DNA of 64,000 nucleotides from Labia minor (Eukaryota; Arthropoda; Insecta; Dermaptera; Spongiphoridae). Every line of letters starts with the position of its first letter. The first letter of the stretch is position 1. This document shows positions 10,121 through 21,660 of this stretch, piece by piece. The notes beneath the pieces were generated by a model, which had not been told where the DNA came from, did no database searches, and saw only the letters and a program-made list of their open reading frames with translations. Location of the stretch: assembly GCA_963082975.1 (NCBI GenBank), contig OY720344.1, positions 77,178,053-77,242,052 of the forward strand. Direction: 5' to 3'. The translations under genes and the position numbers were made by a program.

Positions 10121-10484
10121 TCATTTTGTGCATCTGGGAATACAATACGGCCCATATATTAAAACACTTAAAGATTTCAATATCATATTTAAAGGAAAAG
10201 TTTTTGATAGACTCTCTGATGGAAGATTAAATCAGGGTTTCAAAACAACTTGGCTGGTTATTTGTTAGAATATAAAATTAATTTAAAAATAAATACTATA
10301 TGTTATACCATTTAGATTTTAGATGTTCTTATATATAACTGTTTTTATTAAAGCACTTTTTAATATTTTTTTTTAAATATTATGTTATTGAGAAAATATA
10401 AAAATAACATATTTCATTTTTAATAATAAAATAAAAGTATTTGATCCAATTTTAAATTAAATAGTAAATTACTTTAAAATAACA

Positions 10485-10522
10485 CACATACAAAAGCAAA
10501 GCTTTACCGGGTCTGCTAGTAC
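10485..10522 (+). repeat. Helitron/SINE-like 3' tail ending CTAGT
   Basis: The string AAAGCTTTACCGGGTCTGCT followed by AGT resembles the conserved 3' ends of arthropod Helitron-type or tRNA-SINE elements. The body upstream is not recognisable. Confidence 0.3.
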
Positions 10523-10549
10523 ATTATAAACTTTAAAATTAGAAGTTAT

Positions 10550-11151
10550 GATTTTTCAAAAATGGTTTATATCCTTAACTGTGTATAAAGATTGTCGTTA
10601 TTTTTTCTCGCCAGAGATTTGCGATCACGAAAATTTTCGATTTTGATGTTTTTATACTTTTTGAAGATCCCTGAGTCATTTTCACTAAGGTTGAGAAAAA
10701 TGTCTGTGTGTGTGTCTTTGTAGACAAGATTACGCAAAAATGGTTTGAGCTAGAATAATGAAATTTGGTACACGAGCATTATTCAAAATTCGTAGTTTTC
10801 TATCATCTTTTGAAAAATATAGCTCAACCGGAAGAGGACCATTACCTACCACGTTTTCATTTTTTTCCTCTAAAGTCACCGCAAAAATAATGATATATGT
10901 TTGATTAGTTTTCACATGATTAAAAATTGATTGATTGAATCGCTGAAAGTACCTACCTGAATTAATTTTTTAACACGACTGCAAATAACGTGCCAGCACG
11001 TGACGTGGTGCTATTAACAAAGAGCCAAACATGCGCTGTTTTAATATACATTTATTAATTTTAATTTATAATTAAATTTAATTTACATATAATATATGTT
11101 AATTAATCCAATCCAAATTTGCGAGATAATCGAGTGGAGACACTTCAGATT
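10550..11151 (+). repeat. R1 interspersed repeat, copy A (longest form)
   Basis: Diagnostic blocks in order: CGCCAGAGATTTGCGATCAC; CCCTGAGTCATTTTCACTAA; AATTTGGTACACGAGCATTA; CATTACCTACCACGTTTTCA; a CACGTGACGTGG-containing block near 10,990; and the terminus GCGAGATAATCGAGTGGAGA. Copies B-E (14.9, 39.4, 46.9 and 63.9 kb) share this order, copy D in the same orientation and B, C, E inverted. No long reading frame is conserved between copies, so it looks non-autonomous. The sharp shared terminus suggests a true element end. Class unknown. Confidence 0.7.
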
Positions 11152-12842
11152 TTTTACCAAAACATTCGTTCCAAAATGTTATTTGTCTGAGTTAGTTTAT
11201 TCGTCGTTAATTTGTTTAACTGATAAATATAATATAATATATTTGTTTAAGCAAGATCGAAACTCCCGCAGTTGGTTATTTTTAAATTTTGGAAAACTAT
11301 AGTGACGGAGGAGGTAACACAGTCCCGTGACACGTGGTTGAGAATTTTGATATTTTATTTGCTTCTTGCTTTTTTTCCCTTTGCTTTGTTGTTCTCGTGT
11401 AAAAATCTCACGTGGTTTTCGATCTATTTGCCTTGGTATCTCGTGGAGGAGAATCATATTTAAAAACCTCTCTGTTTGTATCTTGGAATGAAAACCAATA
11501 CGGTTTGCAAAATTCTATCCTTTAATTATTGCTGCTCAGGTTGTATTGAAATTTATATATTAATTAATCTGATTAATGTTTGATTAAATCTAATTTGAGG
11601 TCCACTGATGAATTTCTTTGTTTCGATATTGCATGACCTCAAATTTATTTATAATTTAGTTTATTAATTAATTTGTTTTTAGCTTAAGATTATTATTTTT
11701 ATATTTCATCTTTCAATTAATTATACATTGTTTTAAAAAAAAAAGATTAGTTTTATAAATATATCAGAGAAAGAAATTGAATTTGTTTTATTTAATAATT
11801 ATTTGCTGGTCCCTTCAAGAAGCAGGTGAGTGGAATTGATTGTGGTTTGGAGAGCTTCCAGTGTTTTTATTTTTTTTATTGCTTTAAATAAGAAATAAAA
11901 GCCACGTGTCTGCAGTTTTCGGATCACCCAGGGATGATTTATATATTTCTTATAATTTAAGAGGTATTTAAGTCTAACTGGTCTACTTGGCAAGTATTAA
12001 TTGAATTAAAAGGTTTAGCTAATCTCCTTTTAAATAAAAGATTAGCTGGCGACCGTTAATCTTCCAGATTTGAATTAATTAAAAATTGTTAACGTAATAT
12101 TTTACCCTTTGTGTTAACAATATTTAATATAATATAATGCATTTTCTTTTAAATTAATTAAAAAATAATAATATTTTAACATATTGTAAATTTTATAAAA
12201 TCTAAGTTTTAGATAATATTTAAATTTTAATTCAATTTCTTATTAAAATTGTAATTAATGGAATTATAGTAATTAAAAATATTCTATTTTTCTACTAATA
12301 ACTCTACCCAATATTTCATATTATTTCCATTTCAAGACACAAGTCAAATATAAAATCGCTATGTTTATGGATGGAGTTGGTTTTCTAGGTTGTTTTTCAA
12401 ATTTATATACGCCTGTCAAATGATAAATGTCGCTTACAAATTTTTAACGCTTTTTAAAATCTATTAACAAACAGATCTTACAAAAGGTGAAAAATATTTC
12501 TAATTTTTTTTTCTTCAAGCTTTCTATTCGTTTCGTAAATCTTTTAATCTATGAAATTATCATTTTTCGATGAAGGATAATCCATTATTTTTAAATTAAA
12601 AAGTCCGTTAAATTCCAAAGTAGAGTGTATCCACAATTTGACTTATATTTATTCCAAAACAAATAATTTATTTAAAATTTTGTTCATTATTATATTTCTA
12701 TTATAAAGTCTTTTATTTTTTTTGTTTCAAAATCATAATTCGACCAATATTTTTTATTTTATTTTTATATTATATATATTTTATATTATATAATCTATTT
12801 TTTAACATATATTATTTAAATTAATTTAAACTTTTTAATTAA
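11152..12842. other. AT-rich DNA with three CACGTG E-boxes
   Basis: CACGTG occurs at 11,331-11,336, 11,409-11,414 and 11,903-11,908. Short open frames on both strands between 11,197 and 11,463 have no family resemblance. A GC-richer patch at 11,810-11,990 could be regulatory. Otherwise AT-rich and featureless. Confidence 0.35.
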
Positions 12843-13060
12843 AGAGCGTGGTTTAATGGTTACAATGTTGAACTTTAAGTTGTAGATTCAAATCTCGCTA
12901 ACTTTATAAAAAATATTTAAAAATTAATATTTAAAGTGATAGAATAAAAATAAATAAATGTATAAGCTGGCTTATATCCTTAGGGTCAATAAAAAAAAAC
13001 CTGTCTACAAGTTCTGTAGTCCAAAAATATGCCATTCGGGCTACTCTTGAATAAATAAAA
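12843..13060 (+). repeat. tRNA-derived SINE (family A)
   Basis: A tRNA-like head: box A TGGTTTAATGG near 12,850 and box B AGATTCAAATCTC near 12,883, with AGCG/CGCT able to form part of an acceptor stem. An AT-rich body and a tail with GCTGGCTTATATCCTTAGGG follow. The head is too decayed to be a functional tRNA gene. Related copies are at 27.3 and 29.26 kb. Confidence 0.6.
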
Positions 13061-14404
13061 AATGTATCGTTTTAAAAAATATAAATTTAATTAGATAATT
13101 ATTTTATTTAATTATATTTAATTTATAAACTACTAAATTAAATCCTTTTATTACTCTCTAAAATAATTAATTAATTATTTATTTATACTTTTACAAAGAC
13201 GTCCCAATGAAATGTTTTGTTTTTGAAATATATTGTCTCATTCTCATTCATGTTATCTGATTAATTAATCTTTCAATTAATATTCTTCGACTTTTTTTAA
13301 GTTTATAACGATCCAACCGATAACATATATATATATACAATAATATTATAAATTGAATGACGAAGGTAGCAAATCTATTCTTACTCTGTTGCCTCCATCC
13401 TCCATGAACCGGTATCGGTGGCTATTCAAAGAGACCTATTTTGCATACCCTTTTTTTTCAATCTTCCATTTCCTTTTCCATCTTGATCCAGATAAAATTA
13501 ACATCCTATTCTTTGTTTAACGTTTGCTTTTGTTTCATCTTAAAATTAAACAGGGGAAAAAATACATTTTTCTTTCAAATAAATGGATTTTTTTTAAATA
13601 TCTAAAAAATATAAAAGTACTTTATCATATTTAATGGATTAATTTTATTAATCGCTAATGTGAATGTCAACGTAAAGACTATGCATGATTAATGAAAAGA
13701 ATCCCGTTTGTATATTGAATTTATTGAATATTTTTTTTTAAATTTTTTTAGAAATGCGTTTTTAAATTTTGCTTACTCTTTTGTAGGATAATAATAATAA
13801 TTATAAGTATGAATAATTAATAATTTTTTATCTTACTATTTAGCTTTTAACTAGCTATGTATATACATATATTTAAATATATATACATTATTTTAAAATT
13901 ATATTTCTAGGAACGTGTCAAGTGGAAGACGCAATAACTCATCAGATCATATATCAATCTCAAATAAATCTATTCAAAATGTCTTAATAAAGATTTTATT
14001 GGAATCCTCAACAAATATATAGCTACTCCCAGAAAGATTTAGAAGGGAATAGGATTTGAATGAAATTTCTACATAAAAATAAATAATATAAATAATTAAA
14101 ATAATATACTTATATTATGATGGAGTCAACCCAGCCACCGGGATCAATATTGAGATGCTATTTGACAGATGATAGGACCCGTTCTACTAATCATAGGACA
14201 CCAACTTGCTTTACGGTATCCTTGAGTAGGATGTACCAAAGTCAGAGAATTTTTATATTAGTGTAATGATAAAATAATTAAATTTTAATTATTAATTTAA
14301 ATTAAATTTAATCTAGTGGATGAATGATAGTTCGTTTTAAATATGTATTGATTTGATTTATAACTTATTAATTTTATTTGTGATTCATGTGAGCTGATTT
14401 TGGT
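13061..14404. other. AT-rich intergenic DNA
   Basis: A patch at 13,370-13,450 is richer in GC and includes GAACCGGTATCGGTGGC, possibly regulatory. No gene or repeat end seen. Confidence 0.4.
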
Positions 14405-14569
14405 CTTTAAATCAAGGGTGCCCGTATTCAAATGTTTTTGCGATCAGGCTCTTAAACATTTTTGACTTTTCAATCTTACCCTAAGTATCACCAAGTGTGT
14501 CCGCCCCTGTTATATTATTTCAGAAATGTCCCCGACTATTGAAAAAGGTTGCCGACCCCTGCCTTAAAT
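14405..14569. mobile_element. hAT-type MITE, copy 1
   Basis: The element runs from 14,413 (CAAGGGTGCCCG) to 14,561 (GGTTGCCGACCCCTG). The flanks CTTTAAAT and CCTTAAAT form a 7/8 target duplication of the length made by hAT transposases. Internal blocks (AGGCTCTTAAACATTTTTGA, AGTATCACCAAGTGTG) occur inverted in the 33.7-kb copy. No coding capacity. Confidence 0.7.
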
Positions 14570-14887
14570 AAAGGGATAATTAAATTTATTTTTTGATGAG
14601 GGGGCTGTCTTGGCTTATTGTTACATGAGTTAATTATATATTAACACCTTAATTTATTTACTTTCTAATTAATTATTATTATTATCAATTTAATAATAAT
14701 ATTATTAATTTGGTAATAGGTGATCCTAGACGTTAAGCGTATTATAGTCAGTTTACACTCTGTTGAAAAATGTATCAAATTAAATAGTATATTATAAATT
14801 TTGATGAGCTTTGTGAGTTTGGAACCATCGTTTAGAAGTTGATTAATTTACTACTAAGACTTGTGATTGAATAAAAAATTGAAATTA

Positions 14888-15225
14888 TAGACTCCTCTAG
14901 ACTATCTCACAAATTTGAATTAGATTAATTAACATATATTATATAATTAAATTAAAATTAAATAATTATAAATTAAAATTAATAAATAATATTTATTAAA
15001 CAAGCGGATGTTTGGTTCTTTGTTGATGGCAGTACGTCATGTGCTGGCGTGTTATTTGCAGTGGGGTTAAAAAATTAATTCCGGTACTTTCAGCAATTCA
15101 ATCAAGCTGAAATTCTATATATAGCAGTTTTAAACAATTTTTAATCATGTGAAAATATATCAAATATATATCTTTATTTTTACGGTCAGTTCAGAGGAAA
15201 AAAATATCAAAACGTGGTAGATAGT
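14888..15225 (-). repeat. R1 interspersed repeat, copy B (truncated)
   Basis: Starts at the shared terminus (CTATCTCACAAATTTGAATT), then the GTACGTCATGTGCTGGCG block, the ATTCTATATATAGCAGTTTT block and AACGTGGTAGATAGTAA, where it stops. Compared with copy A it lacks the half with the TTTGGTACACG motif. Confidence 0.65.
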
Positions 15226-16697
15226 AAAAACACTTATATATTATTATTATTATTTAAATTTATATTTAAAGTAAAAGTATATTAATCATGTGATAAAAAT
15301 ATTCATTTAGTATACATACCATAAAACATAGTTTTCTTTTTAATTTCTAACGAAAGTTGAAAAATTTAATATGGAGAAATGTTTATGATAAAATCAGAAT
15401 TTTTAACCAGAGGCGACATTAGATCCATGAGCTTGTCAAAAACTTAAATTTTGAATTTAATCCATTTTTGAAAGCAAATAAGCTCTAAGGGCAAATGTTC
15501 TCGAATACTTTTCTTAATGACGACTCCAAAAAAAATTGTTTTAATTCCTGCTTAATTATTAAAATGAGTTGACATTTAGGCTCTCTGTAGAATAATGATA
15601 ATATATATATATCTACAGTAGCAACTTATAATTAAAATCTAATTATTATTTTTATTTATATTCATTACCTTTTATGGTGTTGTAATTTATTTAATTCTAT
15701 TTCCTCAGGCTGACTTTTTTGTGTATGCTTGCCTCTATATATATAGACTAAATAGAGAAGAGGTGGGATGAGAAAATAATTATCAATAAATTAATTATTA
15801 TCAGAGATACTGAATTAGAATTGTTTAATAATGTTTGTTTGGAAAAGATGGGAATGTGTAAATTTAAATAATTATGAATTAGAAATTAATTTATTTCATA
15901 TTTTTTTATAAGTCAAGATAATTACAATCATCACCTTGGATTTTGATTTTAAAAAAAAATATTTTTTTGGAAATAATATATATAATAGATATATATTTAA
16001 ATATAACATTTTACAAAATAGAAAATATATTTAATTATCAGGGAATAATCAATAACTTTTTGTAATTAAATTTGAAATATTTTTCATATTTGTATATCAT
16101 AAATAAATAATTAATTTTAAGGTAGGAAATAAATCTATCCTGTAAATTTATTTCACGTGAGCTCATGATTTCTTATTCTATCTTGTTCGTCTTCTTTCTA
16201 GGCAAAATCTTATTTATTACTTACAAATTCTCCTTTTTTGTAATTAAACCTTATATTATACTTTTTTATAATACAATGACTTGATTAATTGGCAAGGCAA
16301 ATCCTATTAATAATAATAATTATTATTAATAATTATAACAAATCATTTCCCATATAAGAACTGACTAGATATTCTCCATATTTATTTAAAAAGCTCATTC
16401 TTATTTCTTGAAAAAGATCAGACCACCTGTGTTAAATAAAATTAAAATAACGGAAATACCTAAGAAACTACTCTGCGGTTAACACATAAATTTAATTTTT
16501 CTAATTTATCATTTGGTTTTTTAGTAATTATTTTTCTAATCTCTAGCTGTCCCTTTTATCATAATATTTCTTTCTAATTTAATTTTGATATGAATTCTAT
16601 TTTGAAGATAAGTTTATCTTCACTATTATGTTATAATATCGAATAGAACATAAATATTTTGAAAAATTTAAAATTTTAAAAATTATAAAAACTAATA
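15226..16697. other. AT-rich intergenic DNA
   Basis: No supported feature. Some short inverted AT-rich runs (for example AATAATAATTATTATTAAT at 16,310-16,330) are simple-sequence foldbacks. Confidence 0.45.
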
Positions 16698-16699
16698 TA

Positions 16700-17580
16700 C
16701 GATGTGTGTTCGAAAAGTAAGGTGACTTTGTATTTTTAAGAAAAAATATTTATTTATTTATCAATATTTATGTTGTCCCTTCAAAATAATCCCCCTCAAA
16801 TACAATACACTTATGCCAACGTTTTTTCCAATCCTCAAAGCACTTCTCATTAGCACTTTTCGGTATAGCCTTGAGCTCTTCAGCGATCCAGTCAGTCTTT
16901 ATCTCCTCAATCGTTGCAAATCTCCGTACTTTAGTTTTGGAAACAAGAAAAAGTCACATGGGGCCAAATCCGGTGAATATGGTGGCTGAGGCATGATTGT
17001 GGTGTTGTTTTTGCCCAAAAAATCTCTCACAAGATGAGTGAGAAAGGGCATTATCGTGATGCAAAAGCCATGAATTGTTTTTCCACAATTCTGGACGTTT
17101 TCTTCATATTGCTTCTCGCAAACGGCGCATAACTTCAAGATAATATTGACCGTACAACCATGAACTCCTGATGTACCACGCCATGGTAATCGAAGAAAAC
17201 AGTGGGCAAAAGCGTCCAGAGCGAGGCTCGTCATTGGCATCTTCCCGGCTATCTTGGAAGAGTTTGTACCATTTGTAATCATTTTTTTTACTCAGAACAG
17301 TTTCACCGTATGCCACTGTCAACATTTCAAGTGTTTCGGAGCACTTATTTTTTACACAAAATTTGATGCAAATCCTTTGATCCATATTTTTAGATAGCAA
17401 AAAATCGCCGAGCACGCAAAACACTTATAACCTTTACACCTCTCACAACCAAACAAAAAATACTATACACTTGTAACTTGGTACAGATGTTCGAGAAGGG
17501 TGTACTAACATAAAACAAATAATCGAAAGTACGTTGGCCGCGAAATTTGAAAAGTCACCTTACTTTTCGAACACACCTCG
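16700..17580 (-). mobile_element. mariner element (irritans-type), internally deleted, 881 bp
   Basis: The ends are inverted repeats of about 30 bp: left CGATGTGTGTTCGAAAAGTA, right complement CGAGGTGTGTTCGAAAAGTA. TA duplications flank both sides (16,698-16,699; 17,581-17,582), as for all Tc1/mariner insertions. The transposase is on the minus strand. Full family members are about 1.25-1.3 kb, so roughly 0.4 kb is missing, mainly between the N-terminal DNA-binding region and the catalytic core. A second, shorter derivative is at 35,446-35,685. Confidence 0.92.
16771..17424 (-). pseudogene. mariner transposase pseudogene
   Basis: The N-terminus MDQRICIKFCVKNKCSETLE and 'LTVAYGETVLSKKNDYKWYK' form the helix-turn-helix region that binds the terminal repeats. 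The frame reaches 'REDANDEPRSGR', after which the linker and first part of the catalytic domain are deleted. The core resumes with FFDYHGVVHQEFM (first Asp), EVMRRLREAI, HHDNALSH (second Asp) and PYSPDLAPCDFFLFPKL (third Asp), the D,D34D arrangement of mariner with a small net deletion between the second and third Asp. The C-terminus reads IPKSANEKCFEDWKKRWHKC then IVFEGDYFEG before the stop at about 16,771. At least three frame changes separate these parts, so no active enzyme is made. The family normally has about 345 residues. Confidence 0.88.
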
Positions 17581-17582
17581 TA

Positions 17583-18835
17583 TAATAGAATGTCATGTGG
17601 AATGAGAAATATTTCACTTATTTTCCATTTTAAAATAAATTTACAAGCTCGATATAATTTTGTCCTATATTTTTTAGAAAAAAAGAAATTCTTTAAAAAA
17701 AATAACAAACTAGTTCTGTTTGATTTATTTTTAGAAATAAAAAAAAATCATCTCTACTCAGATTTTATTTACTTTACTCTGTTCTATTTTGACTCGCTCG
17801 TTTCAGTTCATAATTTCGTTATTTCATCGTCTTAAATCACTGTTAATTAATTTTTTTTTATTTTCTTTTTTTTTGAAATACGAAAAATTTAATAAAAAAA
17901 AAATACAATTTATTCAAGAAATAATAGAAGTTGCAAAAAATTGTTATGTTTCTTTATAAAACTAATAAGTTAAATGAATTTAAAAAATAATTTAATTAAC
18001 TCTAGTATTATAAATCTACTGATTATTTTTGATTATCAGTACATGGTTAATTAGAATTTATTACAAATTCGATATTAGATCATGAAAGAAAATCATACCA
18101 TAGTAATTGTTAAAAAGATAATATTTGCCAAATATAATTTATTTATTTAAATTTAAATTTCTCTTATAACAGATTTTATTATAAGTATTATAAGTCATGC
18201 TTTTTATTATTTATTTTGATTTTTTAATAATATTTATACTTTTCAGACTCATATAGAATAATTATTTAAAAATATAATAATATATTTATATAAATATATT
18301 TCGATTGAATAATAAACTAAGTGTTAATAACATAAACAGACACTCTCTTTGATATATATATTGAATTATATTGAATATATATACTATATATATTGAACGG
18401 GAAAAAAATTTGTGAATTTAAAACATATGTTCTTAATTTAATTAATTAATCAACTATAATCAAATATTGCAGTGATTTTGGAAATAATTTAATAATTACT
18501 TGGAATAGTTATAGTTATATGTGGTTAACATTTACTTATAAAAAATCTAATTTAAAAAAATAATTATTTATTTAATCTTCGGTATAGTAGATATAATTAA
18601 TATTACTAATTAGCTCATTTTATTTTATTTACACAATAATAAATTCATTAAGATCATTGAGTGGATTTAAATTTTTTTTCTTTTTCAGATTCAGAACCTA
18701 ATTCCTGAATGTCTATTGTGTATATGAATCGATGACAAGAAAATTATAATCGAGATTTAAATTCAAAAATAAGTTATCGAATAACGTAATCGGCAAGATT
18801 AAAAATAAAAATTTCAAATTAAATCATACAATACG
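17583..18835. other. AT-rich intergenic DNA
   Basis: No supported gene, RNA or repeat end. An acceptor-like TTCTTTTTCAG at about 18,689 is followed by DSEPNS and a stop; see rejected items. Confidence 0.45.
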
Positions 18836-18839
18836 CATA

Positions 18840-19230
18840 ATCAGCGCGCTCCCTCTTCCCCCACTCCATTCAACTTTCCCATTCTATTATCATTTTAAAT
18901 TAAAATTTGAAACTGATCTAAATGTTTGGATCGAGGTCGTTTGCTATAACCTCGAAGTCAAAGTGTAATAGCGTAAACACTTGTCCCACCAACAGCGAGC
19001 GACCTTTCACTGAGAACACAAATATACACATACACATACACACACCCCTTGAATATAGCACCTAAGAAAGAATCTAACAAAAGACAAAAGGAGGCGAGTT
19101 GTTTTACACAGATCTTCGTTGTTCCTGAAGAAATCCATTTATCATCATCGATGGAGAGTAACTAAAGAATGGTCCTGCCTCGTTGAACCGATTCATGTAA
19201 ATCCACTCAAGTGTATCAAACAATGATAAC
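18840..19230. promoter_or_regulatory. GC-richer island, candidate regulatory element
   Basis: Includes a 7-bp inverted repeat TCGAGGT/ACCTCGA with an 11-base spacer (18,931-18,955) and a Fox-type GTAAACA at 18,973-18,979. No coding signal. Function is inferred only from composition and motifs. Confidence 0.28.
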
Positions 19231-19439
19231 AATATCTATGCATCTAACATTCCTTTACTTATTTATATATTTTTCCTACCAAACAAATGAATGATAGTGG
19301 TGTGTATTTCAAATTTCAAATAATTTCTCTATTTCCGTTTTTTTTTTAAATTAATAATGTTTATGATTTTCATTAATTTCGACTAATTTTAAATTGTTGT
19401 TAATATGTACTCTAATTTGAGAAATAAAAAAAAAATAAT

Positions 19440-19720
19440 AACCTCTGTCTTTTATACATTTCCTACAGCGCCTATCAAATCGGTTGACACCTAAGCAGGA
19501 TAGAAGTATTGTATGATCAATACAACTATTCCTCTCAACCTGTATCTTAATTTTTTTGATCGCTACCTTTTATTTCACGTAGCATCTCGATTTTTATAAC
19601 GTCGATTAGGAGGATGTTTTTTTCCTAGTTGCCAGCTAGCTCCTTAGCAGGAGAGATTGAAGCATTGCACCAACACACAGACTGCGTAGCGTCTTTGATT
19701 TAACATTACATAAATAAATT
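19440..19720. other. GC-richer island, unassigned
   Basis: Contains a short hairpin (CTCCT TAGC AGGAG near 19,650) and a moderately complex sequence unlike the AT-rich flanks. No frame or RNA family is recognisable. Could be regulatory or an old repeat. Confidence 0.25.
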
Positions 19721-20279
19721 CATATATATATATTTAAATAAATAAATTTAACTTGACAGACCATTATAACTGTTCTTGATTAGAATTATGAAAAAGAATA
19801 ATATGTAATTTGATATTGAGGGGAGAAAAAGTTTGAATTCACCACATACTCGAGTTATACCATTATATAACAAATCCATATGTTTTTATTTGAAAAAAAT
19901 ATCATTATTAATATTTCTCACTCAATTTTGCCTCATTTCATTGTTAAATAGTGAACTTTACTTAATTTTAAAAATTCATTTGTTTTCCACAAAATTTGAT
20001 TTAATACTTGTTCATTCATCGTTAAAAAAATTTAAAATGTGACGATACAGTACTTTATTCAGTGATCACTTTCACATTCGATTGCAATGAAAAATTTATA
20101 GCATGCTCATTAAATCTTCCACTTTGCAAAATTAGATTACTCTCGAATTAATAATTTTCATGGAAAAATTAAATTAAGTCCGGATATTTTTCTAATAAAT
20201 TTATTAATAAATTCAAAATAAAATTGAATTTGTAAATATAGTTTTTTTTATTTAATATTTTTAAAATTTTTAAGAATAA
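19721..20279. other. AT-rich DNA
   Basis: Contains one 69-codon AT-rich frame (19,833-20,042) with a Leu/Ile/Phe-rich translation expected by chance. Nothing else seen. Confidence 0.4.
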
Positions 20280-20960
20280 TTTTTAGAATGCGATATGTTT
20301 AATACATTAACGTAATAATCCCAGCTCGAACTTCCAATGTCTCAGAAAGTGATTCTTATTGTCTTTTCTCTCGAAAATAACCTGAAGAGAGATAGGGTAT
20401 TTGACCTTAAACGAAAGGTAATGGAAAAGTAATAGAAATTATATACAGATAAACAGTATGAAATCGATCAAACCAGGTTAATAGGGCCGGAATTTCAATC
20501 ATACCACGCATCCAATACACAGAACTGAGACCCTGCTTCTCTCGGAGACCGGTGTTAGTCTGCAGCTACGAGTTTCTTCAACTGAAGCTCCATGTTTTCG
20601 TAAGGTGGCCGTGGTCGATCAAAGATAGCTCTTGCGGGGAATGAAAAAAGGAAAGAAATAAAAAATAGAAAGGAAGAAGATGAGGGGGTTCAAATGGTGG
20701 TATCTTCGAGCAAAAGGATCTCAAACACTTTTCTCAAACAAATACTCGTTGATCAATCCACCAAATGGAAACGAAGGATAAAGCAGGCTCAACGCCGCTC
20801 AGAAGGGGTAAAATTACTTCCTCAGGTCAAAGGCAGGTAAACAAGTGGTCAAAAATGACCGGAACACAGCAGGACTCTGAACAGAAGAGGAAGGGGAAAG
20901 TCGAAGAAGTGGTAAAGAGATAAGGCGTGTAGGTTGGGACAGGACTGCCCTCTCGGAGTA
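20280..20960. other. GC-richer, purine-rich island of about 0.65 kb
   Basis: The longest non-AT-rich block between 10 and 25 kb. 20,480-20,640 is complex (includes CTCTCGGAGACCGGTG); 20,640-20,920 is A/G-rich on the plus strand. No frame above 80 codons and no recognisable protein. Might be untranslated exon, regulatory DNA or an old repeat. Confidence 0.3.
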
Positions 20961-21179
20961 GCACTTTTTATTTTTGTGCACATGGGATTCGAAATGGCTT
21001 GTTCACGATATTTAGATAATATCCAATATGGTTTCTCAAATAATACTTGTACTGATATAATAATAATTTATATCCTTTTTATAAAATCAAATAATAATAA
21101 TAAGAGAGATAATAAAAAAAGTTTCTTAATTAAAAATTATTCGAGGGGTGAATTTCCTTTCCATATCATCCGTGCCTAA

Positions 21180-21257
21180 CCCCATAAACAATAAGAACAG
21201 ATCGGGATAGGTGAAAGGTTACCAGCGCTTCGGTGCTGAGTAAGTGCAAATCAACTC

Positions 21258-21292
<35 letters not shown>
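21180..21292 (+). other. Short UUCG-type hairpin, donor-like site and (AAT)n microsatellite
   Basis: CAGCGC-TTCG-GTGCTG near 21,222-21,237 can form a six-pair stem closed by a C-UUCG-G tetraloop, and is followed at once by A|GTAAGTGC, a strong donor consensus. An uninterrupted trinucleotide tract (21,259-21,292) follows. A coding exon upstream is not convincing. Confidence 0.3.
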
Positions 21293-21293
<1 letters not shown>

Positions 21294-21439
21294 TGGAATT
21301 TTTCAAATCATATCCGTTTTATGAATATTATTATTATTAAAAAAATATATATTTTTTAAAATTCATTCTATAGTTTATATAAAACGTATTGAGGTTATTT
21401 AGTTAATTTTATAATATACATTTTCCAATATCAAAATAA

Positions 21440-21660
21440 AGAAAGATTAGAATATTTGCCCTTTGGCCGTATTCTCCCGGATACCAGGTGTTCCTTACTA
21501 ATTTCCTAATAATGATTCTTGAATTGGCCTCCAATCCCATTCCTATCCATAATCTGATCTGATTGAAATTGGTTAAAGGTGGAGATAGAAAATGTCAATC
21601 ACTTCAGCCAATAAAATAATGCCAAATTTTGCTGCAATTTAATGGTAGGTATTAAGAGTA
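21440..21660. other. GC-richer island, candidate regulatory element
   Basis: Moderate GC and complex sequence, including CCGGATACCAGGTGTTCC. No coding or RNA signal. Confidence 0.22.

Noticed and set aside
18689-18715. Acceptor-like TTCTTTTTCAG followed by DSEPNS and stop, as a possible last exon
   Set aside because: Seven codons carry no information and no donor partner was found.
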